Origin: an uncultured Prochlorococcus sp.
GTDB taxonomy: Bacteria; Cyanobacteriota; Cyanobacteriia; PCC-6307; Cyanobiaceae
DNA: 33,732 bases
Assembly: GCA_902519235.1 (NCBI GenBank)
Contig: CABYJE010000010.1
Span: forward strand, 1-33,732
Direction: 5' to 3'
The translations under genes and the position numbers were made by a program. The notes under the pieces were generated by a model, which had not been told where the DNA came from, searched no databases, and was given only the letters and a program-made list of their open reading frames with translations. Shown here piece after piece: positions 1 to 7,042 of the stretch (positions are counted from its first letter, which is position 1; every line of letters starts with the position of its first letter).

Positions 1-40
1 CTATTTTGAAAGAGACTTGGGAAACAGCATGCATAAAAGA

Positions 41-1003
41 ATGAAACGCTTACTAATAACACTACTAGTTGCACTTTTATCCCCCTTTGAAGTCTATGGT
101 TATGACGGTCCTCTTTTTGATGCAATGGCTCAATTAAATCATAAATCAGAAGATGAAAGACCAGGATTTGAAAAATCTATTTCTAGAGTGAGAGATGCTG
201 GAATTTATAAGATTGCTCTTTTTGCTAGAAGTAAAAAATTAGGTGAAAATGAAAAAGCATTACTCAATTTGCATAGAGACAACAAAGATTTAATAGTGCT
301 TGGTGCACCAAAGTATTTTTTGCATGAAAATGACATTGGTAAATCCTTCACAAAGCGAACTTTGAAAAATATTGATAAATATAAATATTCTTTTGTAGGA
401 GAAATTTTATTCACTCATGCAGACAAGTGTAATACTAGTTCTAGAGGTGGTATTGGGCGCCAGCATGAATCAGGAGAAACATATTTAGACCCATCAGGAA
501 AAGGGGTTGCTGACTTTTTAGTGAAGGTTTCTTCAAAGAATATTCCTGTTATGACACATTGGGAGTTTTATGATTGGGAAAGGGATTGGCCTAAATTTTC
601 TAAACTTTTCCTTGATTTCCCAAATCAAAAATTCATAATACCTCATATGGGTTTTGGGAGTCCAAAACAGGCTAAATTAATCCTTTCAACACATGACAAT
701 GTATATATGACGATATCGAAAAAAAATAAAGATAAAAGAAACATCTGTGATCCTATTAAACAATCTAAATTTGGGTCTGGATTTTTAAATGATGAAAATC
801 AATTAAAAGATGAATGGAAAGAAATCTTAATCGAGTATCAAGATAAATTGTTATTTGCCACTGATGCGCATAAAAAGCACCGCTGGAAAGAATATTCAGA
901 AATAGTGAAGATTTATCGTGATATTTTAAATCAATTACCTGAAGAAGTTGCTAAAAAGATTGCTTACTTGAATGCTGAAAAGATTTATAACATAAAAAAT
1001 TAG
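41..1003 (+). CDS. Secreted amidohydrolase-2-like protein
   Basis: About 320 residues. It opens with a signal peptide (MKRLLITLLVALLSPFEVYG, then YDGP), so the mature protein should be periplasmic or exported. The rest resembles the amidohydrolase-2 (metal-dependent hydrolase, TIM barrel) family: a central PVMTHWEF with a histidine, then FIIPHMGFG, then FATDAHK near the end in the position of the family's metal-binding Asp, and a terminal NAEKIYNI like the usual NAxRLF ending. Substrate cannot be told. The frame is open to a TTG at 17 and also has an ATG at 29; I chose the ATG at 41 because the MKRLL leader recurs in other genes here. It is followed by a secreted lyase-like gene on the same strand, suggesting joint work on an extracellular substrate (inference). 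Confidence 0.7.
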   Translation: MKRLLITLLVALLSPFEVYGYDGPLFDAMAQLNHKSEDERPGFEKSISRVRDAGIYKIALFARSKKLGENEKALLNLHRDNKDLIVLGAPKYFLHENDIGKSFTKRTLKNIDKYKYSFVGEILFTHADKCNTSSRGGIGRQHESGETYLDPSGKGVADFLVKVSSKNIPVMTHWEFYDWERDWPKFSKLFLDFPNQKFIIPHMGFGSPKQAKLILSTHDNVYMTISKKNKDKRNICDPIKQSKFGSGFLNDENQLKDEWKEILIEYQDKLLFATDAHKKHRWKEYSEIVKIYRDILNQLPEEVAKKIAYLNAEKIYNIKN

Positions 1004-1024
1004 AGAATTAAAAAAAGATTTGAA

Positions 1025-1036
1025 TATTAGTAAGCG
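1025..1036. repeat. 12-bp inverted copy of the MKRLL leader sequence
   Basis: TATTAGTAAGCG here is the exact reverse complement of CGCTTACTAATA at 47-58, inside the signal-peptide codons of the amidohydrolase-like gene. The two copies bracket almost the whole gene. Function unknown; it may be chance or a trace of recombination. Confidence 0.5.
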
Positions 1037-1044
1037 CTTTTGAG

Positions 1045-1131
1045 ATGGCTAATAAGAAAAAGAAAAAGAAATGCAAAAAGAAAAAATGTTCAAACTGGAA
1101 AGGGGGTAAATGTATTTGTTATGGCCAATAG
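1045..1131 (+). CDS. Possible lysine- and cysteine-rich micropeptide (28 aa)
   Basis: A short ATG frame starting MANKKKKKKCKKKKC and ending with GGKCICYGQ. Four cysteines and about eleven lysines in 28 residues give an unusual composition. It overlaps the upstream part of the next gene's open frame in another reading frame. There is only a weak purine stretch before the start. I do not recognise it; the A-rich sequence could generate such a frame by chance. Confidence 0.25.
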   Translation: MANKKKKKKCKKKKCSNWKGGKCICYGQ

Positions 1132-1189
1132 ACTAGGTACGGTGATTGAAAGTCGATATAAAATTGGAGAGATAAAATCCTCTTTTTTT

Positions 1190-2239
1190 GTGAAAAAATT
1201 ATTATACATTTTTCTAGTGTTGATGTGTTTTGCTACTGGTAATTCATACTCATGGGAAAAGGTACTTGTTCCAGACTATGTAGATAAAAAAACAAAATCT
1301 CCTTGGAATTTTTCTGAGGACTTTGAAAATCAAGAAGAAGGAAAATTAAAAGTTGCTAATCCTAACCCTTCATCCTCAAATCCTCCTTCTGGTGGGGGTA
1401 TAGAAAAATCATTCAACCAAATATTTCGACTCTACGATAAGGGAGCAGGTTTAAAACCATATACAGTTAAAAAAGATCTTGATGGCAATAAGTATCTTGA
1501 AGTTACAGTGAAACATAGATGGAATAATGATCCTCTTAAAGAAGGGACAGGAAAAGAAACAGAAAGAGCAATATTTGAGACAAAGCAAAGAAGCACTTTA
1601 AATAAAGAAATATGGATTGGTTTTAAAACAAGACTTCCTGAAGATTTTAAACATACAGATGGCAGAGTAACATTTTTTGAATTTAAAAATCGACTTGTAT
1701 CTATTAGAACGCATCCTCTTGTAAGAATAAGTTTTGATGATGCTGGAAAAACATTAAAAATAACAGGTAATACTGCTGGTACTGGTTTCAATAGAAGGAG
1801 TAAAGAAGATAATATTAAGCATCGCATTAATATAAAATATAAAAAAAATGGTTCAAATTGGTTTGTGCGTAATGAAAAAACTAGAGGTGAAAAAAAAATA
1901 AAAAATAATTTTAAACTCACACCGAACAAAACATTTAGTGTGACTCAATTAGGTGAATGGAGCACGTATAAAATTGGAATCTATAATACAAATGATGATG
2001 ATGGTTTTGTAAAAGTCTTCAAAGATAATAAATTAATATTTGACTACAAAGGCATAACATCTGACTGGAAAGGAAAATACACTGGTACTAACGTAAGAAT
2101 AGGTGTTTATAGAGACTCGGGAAAACAAATTGGAATTGAATACCCCGATCAATCTATCCATTTTGATGATTTTATTGTTGTCTCAGATCAAAAAACTTTA
2201 GACCAACTGATCAGAAAGAATGAAAAACCCAATGATTGA
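1190..2239 (+). CDS. Secreted polysaccharide-lyase-like protein
   Basis: A protein of about 349 residues with a signal peptide (VKKLLYIFLVLMCFATGNSYS, mature start near WEKV). A low-complexity linker with PNPSSSNPPSGGG follows, then a jelly-roll-like domain of the heparinase I / alginate-type polysaccharide lyase superfamily (Pfam PF14099-like). Visible family features are RAIFETKQR, WIGFKTRLPEDF, GEWSTYKIGIY and a final SIHFDDFIV strand. These lyases cleave uronic-acid polysaccharides by beta-elimination, but the substrate here is unknown and catalytic residues are not assigned. The start is uncertain: the frame is open to a TTG at 1040 and has an ATG at 1121. I chose the GTG at 1190 because it puts the signal peptide at the N-terminus. 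An outer-surface or periplasmic role is inferred. Confidence 0.6.
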   Translation: MKKLLYIFLVLMCFATGNSYSWEKVLVPDYVDKKTKSPWNFSEDFENQEEGKLKVANPNPSSSNPPSGGGIEKSFNQIFRLYDKGAGLKPYTVKKDLDGNKYLEVTVKHRWNNDPLKEGTGKETERAIFETKQRSTLNKEIWIGFKTRLPEDFKHTDGRVTFFEFKNRLVSIRTHPLVRISFDDAGKTLKITGNTAGTGFNRRSKEDNIKHRINIKYKKNGSNWFVRNEKTRGEKKIKNNFKLTPNKTFSVTQLGEWSTYKIGIYNTNDDDGFVKVFKDNKLIFDYKGITSDWKGKYTGTNVRIGVYRDSGKQIGIEYPDQSIHFDDFIVVSDQKTLDQLIRKNEKPND

Positions 2240-2368
2240 TTAAATTAAATTGAAAGAGCGGTAACTATATTCTTAACGATATTATGTAGATAATTTAACC
2301 AGAATTTAAAGTGAGGGACTCGCATTTTGAAGAAAAGAAAGAGAATATAAAGATAAAAGGTAATTCCA

Positions 2369-2572
2369 ATGGAATCAACCAAAATCCCAAAAATGATTAT
2401 TAAAAAACAACTTAAAAAGGGAGTTATTAAGAAACAGCTTAAAAAGGTTGATAAAGCAATTGTTGAAATTGCAGAAATGAAATTTGAAAATTATGAAGAA
2501 AAAGAAGAAAAACTAGACGCGCTTGTTTTTTTAAAGAATCAAATATTGACAGAAGCTAGGGAATTACTATGA
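2369..2572 (+). CDS. Small basic helical protein, first of a four-gene run
   Basis: 67 residues, not recognised. The N-terminal half contains a near repeat (IIKKQLKKG then VIKKQLKKV), and the rest is charged and helical with an EEKEEK stretch, so it could form a coiled coil. No signal peptide or membrane segment. Its stop overlaps the next start (ATGA at 2569-2572), so the two are probably translated together. Confidence 0.6.
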   Translation: MESTKIPKMIIKKQLKKGVIKKQLKKVDKAIVEIAEMKFENYEEKEEKLDALVFLKNQILTEARELL

Positions 2573-2733
2573 ACGGAAGACTAGACAAGGTTGCTATGAC
2601 CAATAAACTAATGCAACTCAAGAGAGAACTGCACTACAAATGTGCGATTGGTGAAAAGGGGAAATGGGAATGTATAGGAGCAAACGATTATCTCAACAGA
2701 GTGTTTGATGCATTAGATGAATTTTGGCAGTAA
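2569..2733 (+). CDS. Small conserved-looking hypothetical protein (54 aa)
   Basis: A 54-residue frame beginning MNGRLDKVAMTNKL and ending VFDALDEFWQ. It has two cysteines (KCAIG, WECIG). The start overlaps the previous stop as ATGA and the end overlaps the next frame, which is the arrangement of a translationally coupled operon. The composition is ordinary for a soluble helical protein. Function unknown. Confidence 0.6.
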   Translation: MNGRLDKVAMTNKLMQLKRELHYKCAIGEKGKWECIGANDYLNRVFDALDEFWQ

Positions 2734-2954
2734 ATACTAAACAAAAAAAAAGAATTGATATAGCGACTTGTTGGGCGACTAAAAGAATTTCTTTTATGGA
2801 TAATCTAGAAAGATATGAAGACATTTATGCAATAGCAGAAGAATTTAGAGAGTGGATACTACATGTAGGAGAAAAGAATGAAAATTTAAGAGATTCTTTT
2901 TTAAACTTACCAAAGGAATTAAAAGAATTATTAGACCAAAAAGTCAACGATTAA
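2724..2954 (+). CDS. Small hypothetical acidic protein
   Basis: Up to 76 residues from a TTG at 2724 that overlaps the upstream gene by 10 bases; an ATG at 2796 would give a 52-residue form. The sequence contains DIATCWATKRISF, then an acidic helical part (YEDIYAIAEEFREWIL). No signal peptide or membrane segment. The next gene starts on the base after its stop, so they are very likely co-transcribed. Function not recognised. Confidence 0.6.
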   Translation: MAVNTKQKKRIDIATCWATKRISFMDNLERYEDIYAIAEEFREWILHVGEKNENLRDSFLNLPKELKELLDQKVND

Positions 2955-3449
2955 ATGAAACGCTTAGCTTTATTTATTGTTTTCCCACTTATATTTGGTT
3001 TTGGAAACGATAAAGCAAGATTATGCGAAGACCTTAAATTTGCAATAAATAAATCAAAAAATGATTATCAGCAAAAAATATCATTTGTAAAACAAAGCAA
3101 AGAATTTGCTAATGATAAAATTACCAAAATATATGCAATAGAGACAAAATGGGAGGATCTTTTTGATAGTCCTTATAAAATAGAAAGCTTATGTAATGAA
3201 TATTTCTTAATAAAAGAATTTGATATTGATTTATCTAGTGAATGTTATTTGTTTGAAACTATCTTAAAAAGTGGAAATTATAGTGATGAAGATTTTGATT
3301 TTATGCCCGAAGAAAGAAGACAAAATGCTCAAGCTCTTATAGAAGAATTTAAAGCCAAATATGATCAAATTAATAAACAAGCAAAAGAAGATTATTTATC
3401 AGAACAAAAAGAAATGCAGAAAATATATCGAAAGAAAAAATGCGATTAA
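2955..3449 (+). CDS. Secreted helical protein with MKRL leader
   Basis: 164 residues with an N-terminal signal peptide MKRLALFIVFPLIFGFG. The first 12 bases, ATGAAACGCTTA, match the starts at 41 and 3468. The mature part is charged and helical with four cysteines (LCEDL, SLCNE, SECYLF and the C-terminal KKCD), which could form disulfides outside the cytoplasm. It abuts the preceding gene without a gap. No family recognised. Confidence 0.6.
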   Translation: MKRLALFIVFPLIFGFGNDKARLCEDLKFAINKSKNDYQQKISFVKQSKEFANDKITKIYAIETKWEDLFDSPYKIESLCNEYFLIKEFDIDLSSECYLFETILKSGNYSDEDFDFMPEERRQNAQALIEEFKAKYDQINKQAKEDYLSEQKEMQKIYRKKKCD

Positions 3450-3467
3450 GTCACTTATGGTTTTTAA

Positions 3468-3500
3468 ATGAAACGCTTACTACTTGCACCGCTATATTAA
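3468..3500 (+). pseudogene. Orphan MKRLL leader running into a stop
   Basis: The frame reads MKRLLLAPLY then TAA. Its first 15 bases (ATGAAACGCTTACTA) are identical to the signal-peptide start at 41, but no mature protein follows. It looks like a signal-sequence start left without its gene, or a leader peptide. Confidence 0.45.
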
Positions 3501-3610
3501 ATACTTTTGACAGTCGATCTAAAATAAGGGGCAATTATCTCCTTTTAATAAGCTATCTTTAAAAAGATATTCGAAATTTTAAAAGCAAATAAAAAAATAT
3601 TTCTATAAAG

Positions 3611-4288
3611 ATGGAATTACCAGAAGCAATTCTTTTTGATTTAGATGGGGTATTACTAGATACAGAACCATTACTAGCTAATGCCTGGTATGAAACCGCA
3701 AAAGAATATAATTACTATTTAACAAACGATAAATTACTAGAATTAAAAGGAAGAAGAAGAATAGATTGCGCAAAAAAAGTTTTCAAATGGATAAATGAAG
3801 AAATCACAATAGAAGAATTACTCATTACTCAAAAGTTAAAAGTAGATAAAGTACTTACTAAAGCAAAACCTTTTAAAGGAGCAATAGAATTAATCAAATT
3901 TTGTATAAATACAAAATTACCTATTGCACTAGTAACAAGTAGTAGTAGTGAAAGTTTTAAAATAAAAAGCTCTGCAAATCCCTGGTTAAATTTATTCAAT
4001 ACGAAGGTTCTTGGAGATGATAAATTCATTTCTGATGGCAAGCCTTCGCCTGATCCTTATTTGAGAGCATTAAAAATATTGGATGTAGATCCTAGGAAAT
4101 CATGGGTTATAGAAGACTCATATGCAGGATCTATCTCAGGACTTAAAGCGGAATGTAATTTAATGTTTTTTTCAAAAGATATTGAAATACTAAATAAATT
4201 AATAAATGAATTTAACCAAGAAAAGATTCAAAAAATTAATGATTTATCAGAAATTATTTATTATTTAAAGTTATATAAAGGATTTTAA
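3611..4288 (+). CDS. HAD-superfamily phosphatase, phosphoglucomutase-like
   Basis: 225 residues, typical length for a subfamily I HAD hydrolase with a helical cap. Motif I is FDLDGVLLDTEP (nucleophile D10, acid/base D12); motif II is LVTSSSS; motif III is the lysine of GKPSPDPY (K144); motif IV is VIEDSYAG (E168, D169). These enzymes hydrolyse or transfer phosphate on small sugars or other metabolites with Mg2+ in the cytoplasm. The closest relatives by motif are beta-phosphoglucomutase/phosphoglycolate-phosphatase-type proteins; the exact substrate is not evident. It stands alone, with small frames on both sides. Confidence 0.85.
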   Translation: MELPEAILFDLDGVLLDTEPLLANAWYETAKEYNYYLTNDKLLELKGRRRIDCAKKVFKWINEEITIEELLITQKLKVDKVLTKAKPFKGAIELIKFCINTKLPIALVTSSSSESFKIKSSANPWLNLFNTKVLGDDKFISDGKPSPDPYLRALKILDVDPRKSWVIEDSYAGSISGLKAECNLMFFSKDIEILNKLINEFNQEKIQKINDLSEIIYYLKLYKGF

Positions 4289-4358
4289 ATCAATCTAATA
4301 AATTTGCTAATTCTTCTAATATTTTTTCCTTAGGTAATTCTTCCAACAAGACAAATAA

Positions 4359-4394
4359 ATGAAACGCTTGATATTAACTCGACCCAAAGACTAA
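4359..4394 (+). pseudogene. Second orphan MKRL leader
   Basis: The frame reads MKRLILTRPKD then TAA. It shares ATGAAACGCTT with the other leaders in this region. It ends five bases before the next small gene and encodes no mature domain. Confidence 0.4.
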
Positions 4395-4398
4395 ATTA

Positions 4399-4518
4399 AT
4401 GGAATTTTTAAAGGAGCTTTGGCAGAATCATTATGACCCATACCATGCAATTCTTGGTATAGGTGTAGTAATAGTATTGTTGGTAATTTATAGTCGATTA
4501 CTCAATAAATATCATTAA
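4399..4518 (+). CDS. Single-helix membrane microprotein (39 aa)
   Basis: A 39-residue frame starting MEFLKELWQNHYDPYHAI, then one hydrophobic helix (LGIGVVIVLLVIYS) and a basic tail (RLLNKYH). The N-terminus is likely outside and the basic end in the cytoplasm. A purine-rich stretch precedes the start only weakly. Function unknown. Confidence 0.55.
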   Translation: MEFLKELWQNHYDPYHAILGIGVVIVLLVIYSRLLNKYH

Positions 4519-4535
4519 TCACAAACCATCGTGGA

Positions 4536-4688
4536 TTAAGCAGGATCAGATATATTGTTATTCGTATCTTCAATCTTTTCAATCTCTTTAATCATTTCCT
4601 CTAGCCATAAAGTATTATCTTCTGATCTCTTTTTAAAATAAGAAATCTTAGGTTGATTGATTTCTAATGTCTCATAATCTCCACTCAT
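4536..4688 (-). CDS. Small acidic soluble protein (50 aa)
   Basis: A 50-residue frame starting MSGDYETLEINQPKISYF, then KKRSEDNTLWLEEM and an acidic helix MIKEIEKIEDTNN. It has an ordinary composition and no membrane segment. The stop lies 17 bases past the end of the plus-strand microprotein, so the two are convergent. Not recognised. Confidence 0.5.
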   Translation of the reverse strand: MSGDYETLEINQPKISYFKKRSEDNTLWLEEMIKEIEKIEDTNNNISDPA

Positions 4689-4845
4689 AAAATTTTCCTA
4701 AATTTATAACCACTTAAACTTTAGTTAGTTTATTTATTAGTTTTACTAAGGGGAAAATAAGAAAAAATTAATTTATGGTTAATATGAACTAAGACAAGTT
4801 AAATATTATTTGTAAAAATATCGGAAACACTTAATTTACCTAATG

Positions 4846-4902
4846 CTAACCACCAGTACAGAAACGAACCGCATCAGCTGTTGGCGAACCAGTCGCGTTT
4901 AT
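4846..4902 (-). pseudogene. In-frame C-terminal tail beyond a premature stop
   Basis: Directly after the TAA of the 58-residue protein the same frame encodes INATGSPTADAVRFCTGG and then TAG. The codons are GC-richer than the surrounding noncoding DNA and the peptide has protein-like composition with a cysteine and a Gly-Gly end. I infer an original protein of 77 residues; changing one base (TAA to GAA, for instance) would restore it. Confidence 0.5.
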
Positions 4903-5079
4903 TTATTCAACACATTCATTAAAGAACTTTGATTCTTTTTTTAATGAGCAAAAGCTTAGTGCAATAGCTACTAAGGCAACAGCTGATACAACTGCTGATC
5001 CTAGTTGTATCACTCCGTAAGCAAGCATAGCTTTATTCTTTTTAAAATCTTTTTTTGTATCTTTCTTTTTATCAGACAT
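4903..5079 (-). CDS. Small single-helix membrane protein, probably truncated
   Basis: 58 residues: a very basic N-terminus (MSDKKKDTKKDFKKNK), one hydrophobic helix (QLGSAVVSAVALVAIALSF) and a short polar end with two cysteines (SFCSLK, NECVE). It probably sits in the membrane with the lysine-rich end in the cytoplasm. The TAA at 4903-4905 is followed in the same frame by 18 more sense codons that look like a natural protein end (see the next entry), so the stop is likely a recent nonsense mutation, or a site of readthrough. Confidence 0.6.
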   Translation of the reverse strand: MSDKKKDTKKDFKKNKAMLAYGVIQLGSAVVSAVALVAIALSFCSLKKESKFFNECVE

Positions 5080-5375
5080 TTTTTTTAAATTCCGAGCTTA
5101 TTATATTCAACTAAATGACTAAACTCCACATAAAGAAAAGGTAAGTTATAAAGTTAAATGTTAAATGTATATTGTTATTCCAATAACCAAATTCTGAAGA
5201 GGAAAAGCTCAAACTAAAAAGTAGAAAAAGTGATGAGAAAATTAATTAAAAATTTATTTGAAATTAATTATTTTGTGATTGGTTTTTGAAAATAATTTAA
5301 TTTCTTAAAAATAACGTTTTCTTAAATTATTTTTAAATTTCATATGACACAAATATAGATAATTGAATAATCTTA
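5080..5375. other. AT-rich intergenic stretch
   Basis: Only very short frames occur here (for example an 18-residue frame at 5233 starting MRKLIKNLFEIN). I see no RNA gene or convincing terminator. The end of the stretch should hold the promoter of the HNH gene. Confidence 0.4.
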
Positions 5376-5777
5376 ATGCATATTGATGATGCAGTGTTTT
5401 TAGAGGATTTATGCCCTAAGCTCAAATTAAGATTTTGGAGAAAGTCTATTCATACATTTACGAGCAAAAGATGCATATATTGCGGAAAACCTTCAGAATC
5501 TATTGATCATATATTGCCACGAAGTCAAGGAGGATTAAACATAACAGAAAATTGCGTTCCAGCTTGTCTTTCATGCAATGGAAACAAATCAGACGAGAAT
5601 GTTTTTTCTTGGTACAGAAAGAAAAATTTTTATGACCCTCGAAGAGCAATGGCTATTAGAGCATGGTTAGAGGGAGATTTAAGATTATCTATAAGATTAT
5701 TAGAATGGGCTAATAAAGAAATTAAGGAAAATAAAGAAAATTTTGAACAAGAAGAATTAAATCTAGATGCTGCTTAA
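5376..5777 (+). CDS. HNH endonuclease
   Basis: 133 residues with a complete HNH domain in the middle: CIYCGK (C33, C36), SIDHILPRSQGG (D44-H45), ENCVPAC and CLSCNGNKSD (C64, C67, N68). This is the zinc-ribbon type of HNH nuclease common in cyanobacteria; it binds a catalytic metal through the His and a later His/Asn and cuts DNA. The C-terminal part (FYDPRRAMAIRAWLEG) is a helical extension. No methyltransferase or intron is next to it, so it is not clearly part of a restriction system or homing element. A housekeeping role cannot be excluded. Confidence 0.85.
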   Translation: MHIDDAVFLEDLCPKLKLRFWRKSIHTFTSKRCIYCGKPSESIDHILPRSQGGLNITENCVPACLSCNGNKSDENVFSWYRKKNFYDPRRAMAIRAWLEGDLRLSIRLLEWANKEIKENKENFEQEELNLDAA

Positions 5778-5797
5778 CTAGAAAATTTGAGGGAAAT

Positions 5798-5992
5798 TTG
5801 AGGGGACGCTTATTAAAAACAATACTTTTGTTAGGTTCAATTTTTGTTTTTATTTGTTTTAATCCAATTTCAAGAATTTATATTGCTGATTACCTGGAGA
5901 AGATATCGTTATTTTTATTCAAAACAATAAGTGAAAAAGATTTAAATGATTGGTATGAAAAAGAGATAAATATGAATTACTTGATAAATTAA
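5798..5992 (+). CDS. Small membrane protein (64 aa)
   Basis: Reads from a TTG preceded by a GAGGG stretch at 5789-5793. The protein begins MRGRLLKTILLLGSIFVFIC, one clear membrane helix, then a second weaker hydrophobic part and an acidic end (SEKDLNDWYEKE). It starts 20 bases after the HNH stop on the same strand, so the two may be co-transcribed. Function unknown. Confidence 0.45.
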   Translation: MRGRLLKTILLLGSIFVFICFNPISRIYIADYLEKISLFLFKTISEKDLNDWYEKEINMNYLIN

Positions 5993-6165
5993 GCGGGCCT
6001 TCTTATTGATAAATAAACAAATCAATATAATTTATTAGTTGAAAATATTAAGATTTCTCGATTCGAACGACTTATCAAAATGAGTAAATTTACTAACTGA
6101 CAAATTAATTTTTTTTGCTTATTATTAAAATTAACTTAAGAAAAATTTAAGTAAAAGTTAAGATT

Positions 6166-6405
6166 ATGGCAAAATCAAAAGCAAAGAGAAAAAAAGCTAT
6201 TTTATCTCTAAAAACTCCAACTATTCTGGCAGATGGAGTTATCCAGTTCAGTACAATAGTAACTTCTATAACACTTGTTTTTTTAACAGTTGGATTTTAT
6301 TCAGCTTCTAATCAAGCTAATAATTTAAATAAAAACTTAGAAAGAATTACTTCACAAAATTCAGTAAATAAGAGTGCTGGAAATTATTGCGATTTAGCTC
6401 TTTGA
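6166..6405 (+). CDS. Small single-helix membrane protein (79 aa)
   Basis: A basic N-terminus (MAKSKAKRKKAILSLK), one membrane helix (IVTSITLVFLTVGFYSA) and a polar Asn-rich C-terminal part containing ASNQANNLNKNLERIT, likely helical. The positive-inside rule puts the N-terminus in the cytoplasm. No family recognised. Confidence 0.6.
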   Translation: MAKSKAKRKKAILSLKTPTILADGVIQFSTIVTSITLVFLTVGFYSASNQANNLNKNLERITSQNSVNKSAGNYCDLAL

Positions 6406-6518
6406 TAATTAAACTTTAGTGCTTAATGCCTTAAAAATTTATATCAAAAAATTTACTTTTGCTATGCCAGAATCAGAGAGATAAAACAATAAAGAAATGC
6501 ATTAACTCTGCAAGGAAA

Positions 6519-6710
6519 TTAAAAAATCATCATTTGTTTATATTTTGAGGAACCAATAACTAAATTTAAACTTGATATCTTATGGAATTTTTTATGCGTA
6601 AAATTACAAAATTCATTTTCATCTGAATAGTTAATTAAATCAACTGAATTAATATTTGAATCAAACCACAGTTCATATTCTATGTAATTTGGCTCTGCAA
6701 AATAAGTCAT
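6519..6710 (-). CDS. Small conserved protein, paralogue of the 11.1-kb gene
   Basis: 63 residues starting MTYFAEPNYIEYELWFD. It is clearly related to the plus-strand gene at 11109-11291 (MSYFAEPNHIEYDAWFD): both continue with a DLxNYxDExEF segment, a KFHK motif and a xGSS end. The family is therefore conserved within this genome, although its function is unknown. No membrane segment. A hairpin with a Yfr1-like loop lies just upstream of its start on the same strand. Confidence 0.65.
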   Translation of the reverse strand: MTYFAEPNYIEYELWFDSNINSVDLINYSDENEFCNFTHKKFHKISSLNLVIGSSKYKQMMIF

Positions 6711-6722
6711 ACCAAATTTATT

Positions 6723-6770
6723 TCAAAAAGAAAAAGCTTCTCTATTTCGTGTGAGGAGAATATAGAAGCT
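6723..6770 (-). ncRNA. Hairpin with Yfr1-like loop and U-run
   Basis: On the minus strand AGCTTCT (6770-6764) pairs with AGAAGCT (6741-6735), followed by TTTTTCTTTTT, the layout of an intrinsic terminator. The 22-base loop contains CTCCTCACAC (6758-6749), which matches ten of the eleven bases of ACUCCUCACAC, the conserved unpaired motif of the cyanobacterial small RNA Yfr1. It is either the 3' end of a small RNA or a leader element of the gene starting at 6710. It is not Yfr1 in its usual arrangement, where the motif lies between two stems. Confidence 0.4.
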
Positions 6771-6861
6771 AATTTCAGTTTAAAAGATTTAATGAACTCT
6801 TCTTTAAGAATTAAATAAGATACGAATAAGAAAAAATAAAATATTTTTTTAATTTAAAAAA

Positions 6862-6957
6862 ATGATTAGTTTACTTTTTGCATACTATAAAAAATTGCAT
6901 CCAAGGCCACTGCTTTGCTTTAGAAGAATTGAATGCATAATTAGAATCACATTTTAA
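6862..6957 (+). CDS. Possible microprotein (31 aa)
   Basis: A short ATG frame starting MISLLFAYYKKLHPRPLL and continuing CFRRIECIIRITF, with two cysteines and several arginines. The composition is protein-like, but there is no clear ribosome binding site and no context. Low confidence. Confidence 0.25.
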   Translation: MISLLFAYYKKLHPRPLLCFRRIECIIRITF

Positions 6958-7042
6958 AGTTATAAGCAAGTTATGAATTGTTTAAAAGAAAAAAAACAAA
7001 AAGAAAGGAATTTTTGAAAGTTATATTTTTAATAAAAAGTAA

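Noticed and set aside
1432-1929. 165-residue minus-strand frame
   Set aside because: Antisense to the lyase-like gene, with a Leu/Phe/Ser-rich shadow composition.
4290-4349. Minus-strand frame ending LPKEKILEELANLLD
   Set aside because: Helix-like and possibly a gene tail, but only about 19 codons from a TTG, with no start or context to support it.
6058-6070. GATTCGAACGA resembling the T-loop of a minus-strand tRNA
   Set aside because: Only three base pairs of stem can form and no other tRNA arm is present.
6723-6770. Calling this element Yfr1 itself
   Set aside because: Yfr1 has its motif unpaired between two stem-loops. Here it is in the loop of a single stem, and one flanking base differs.
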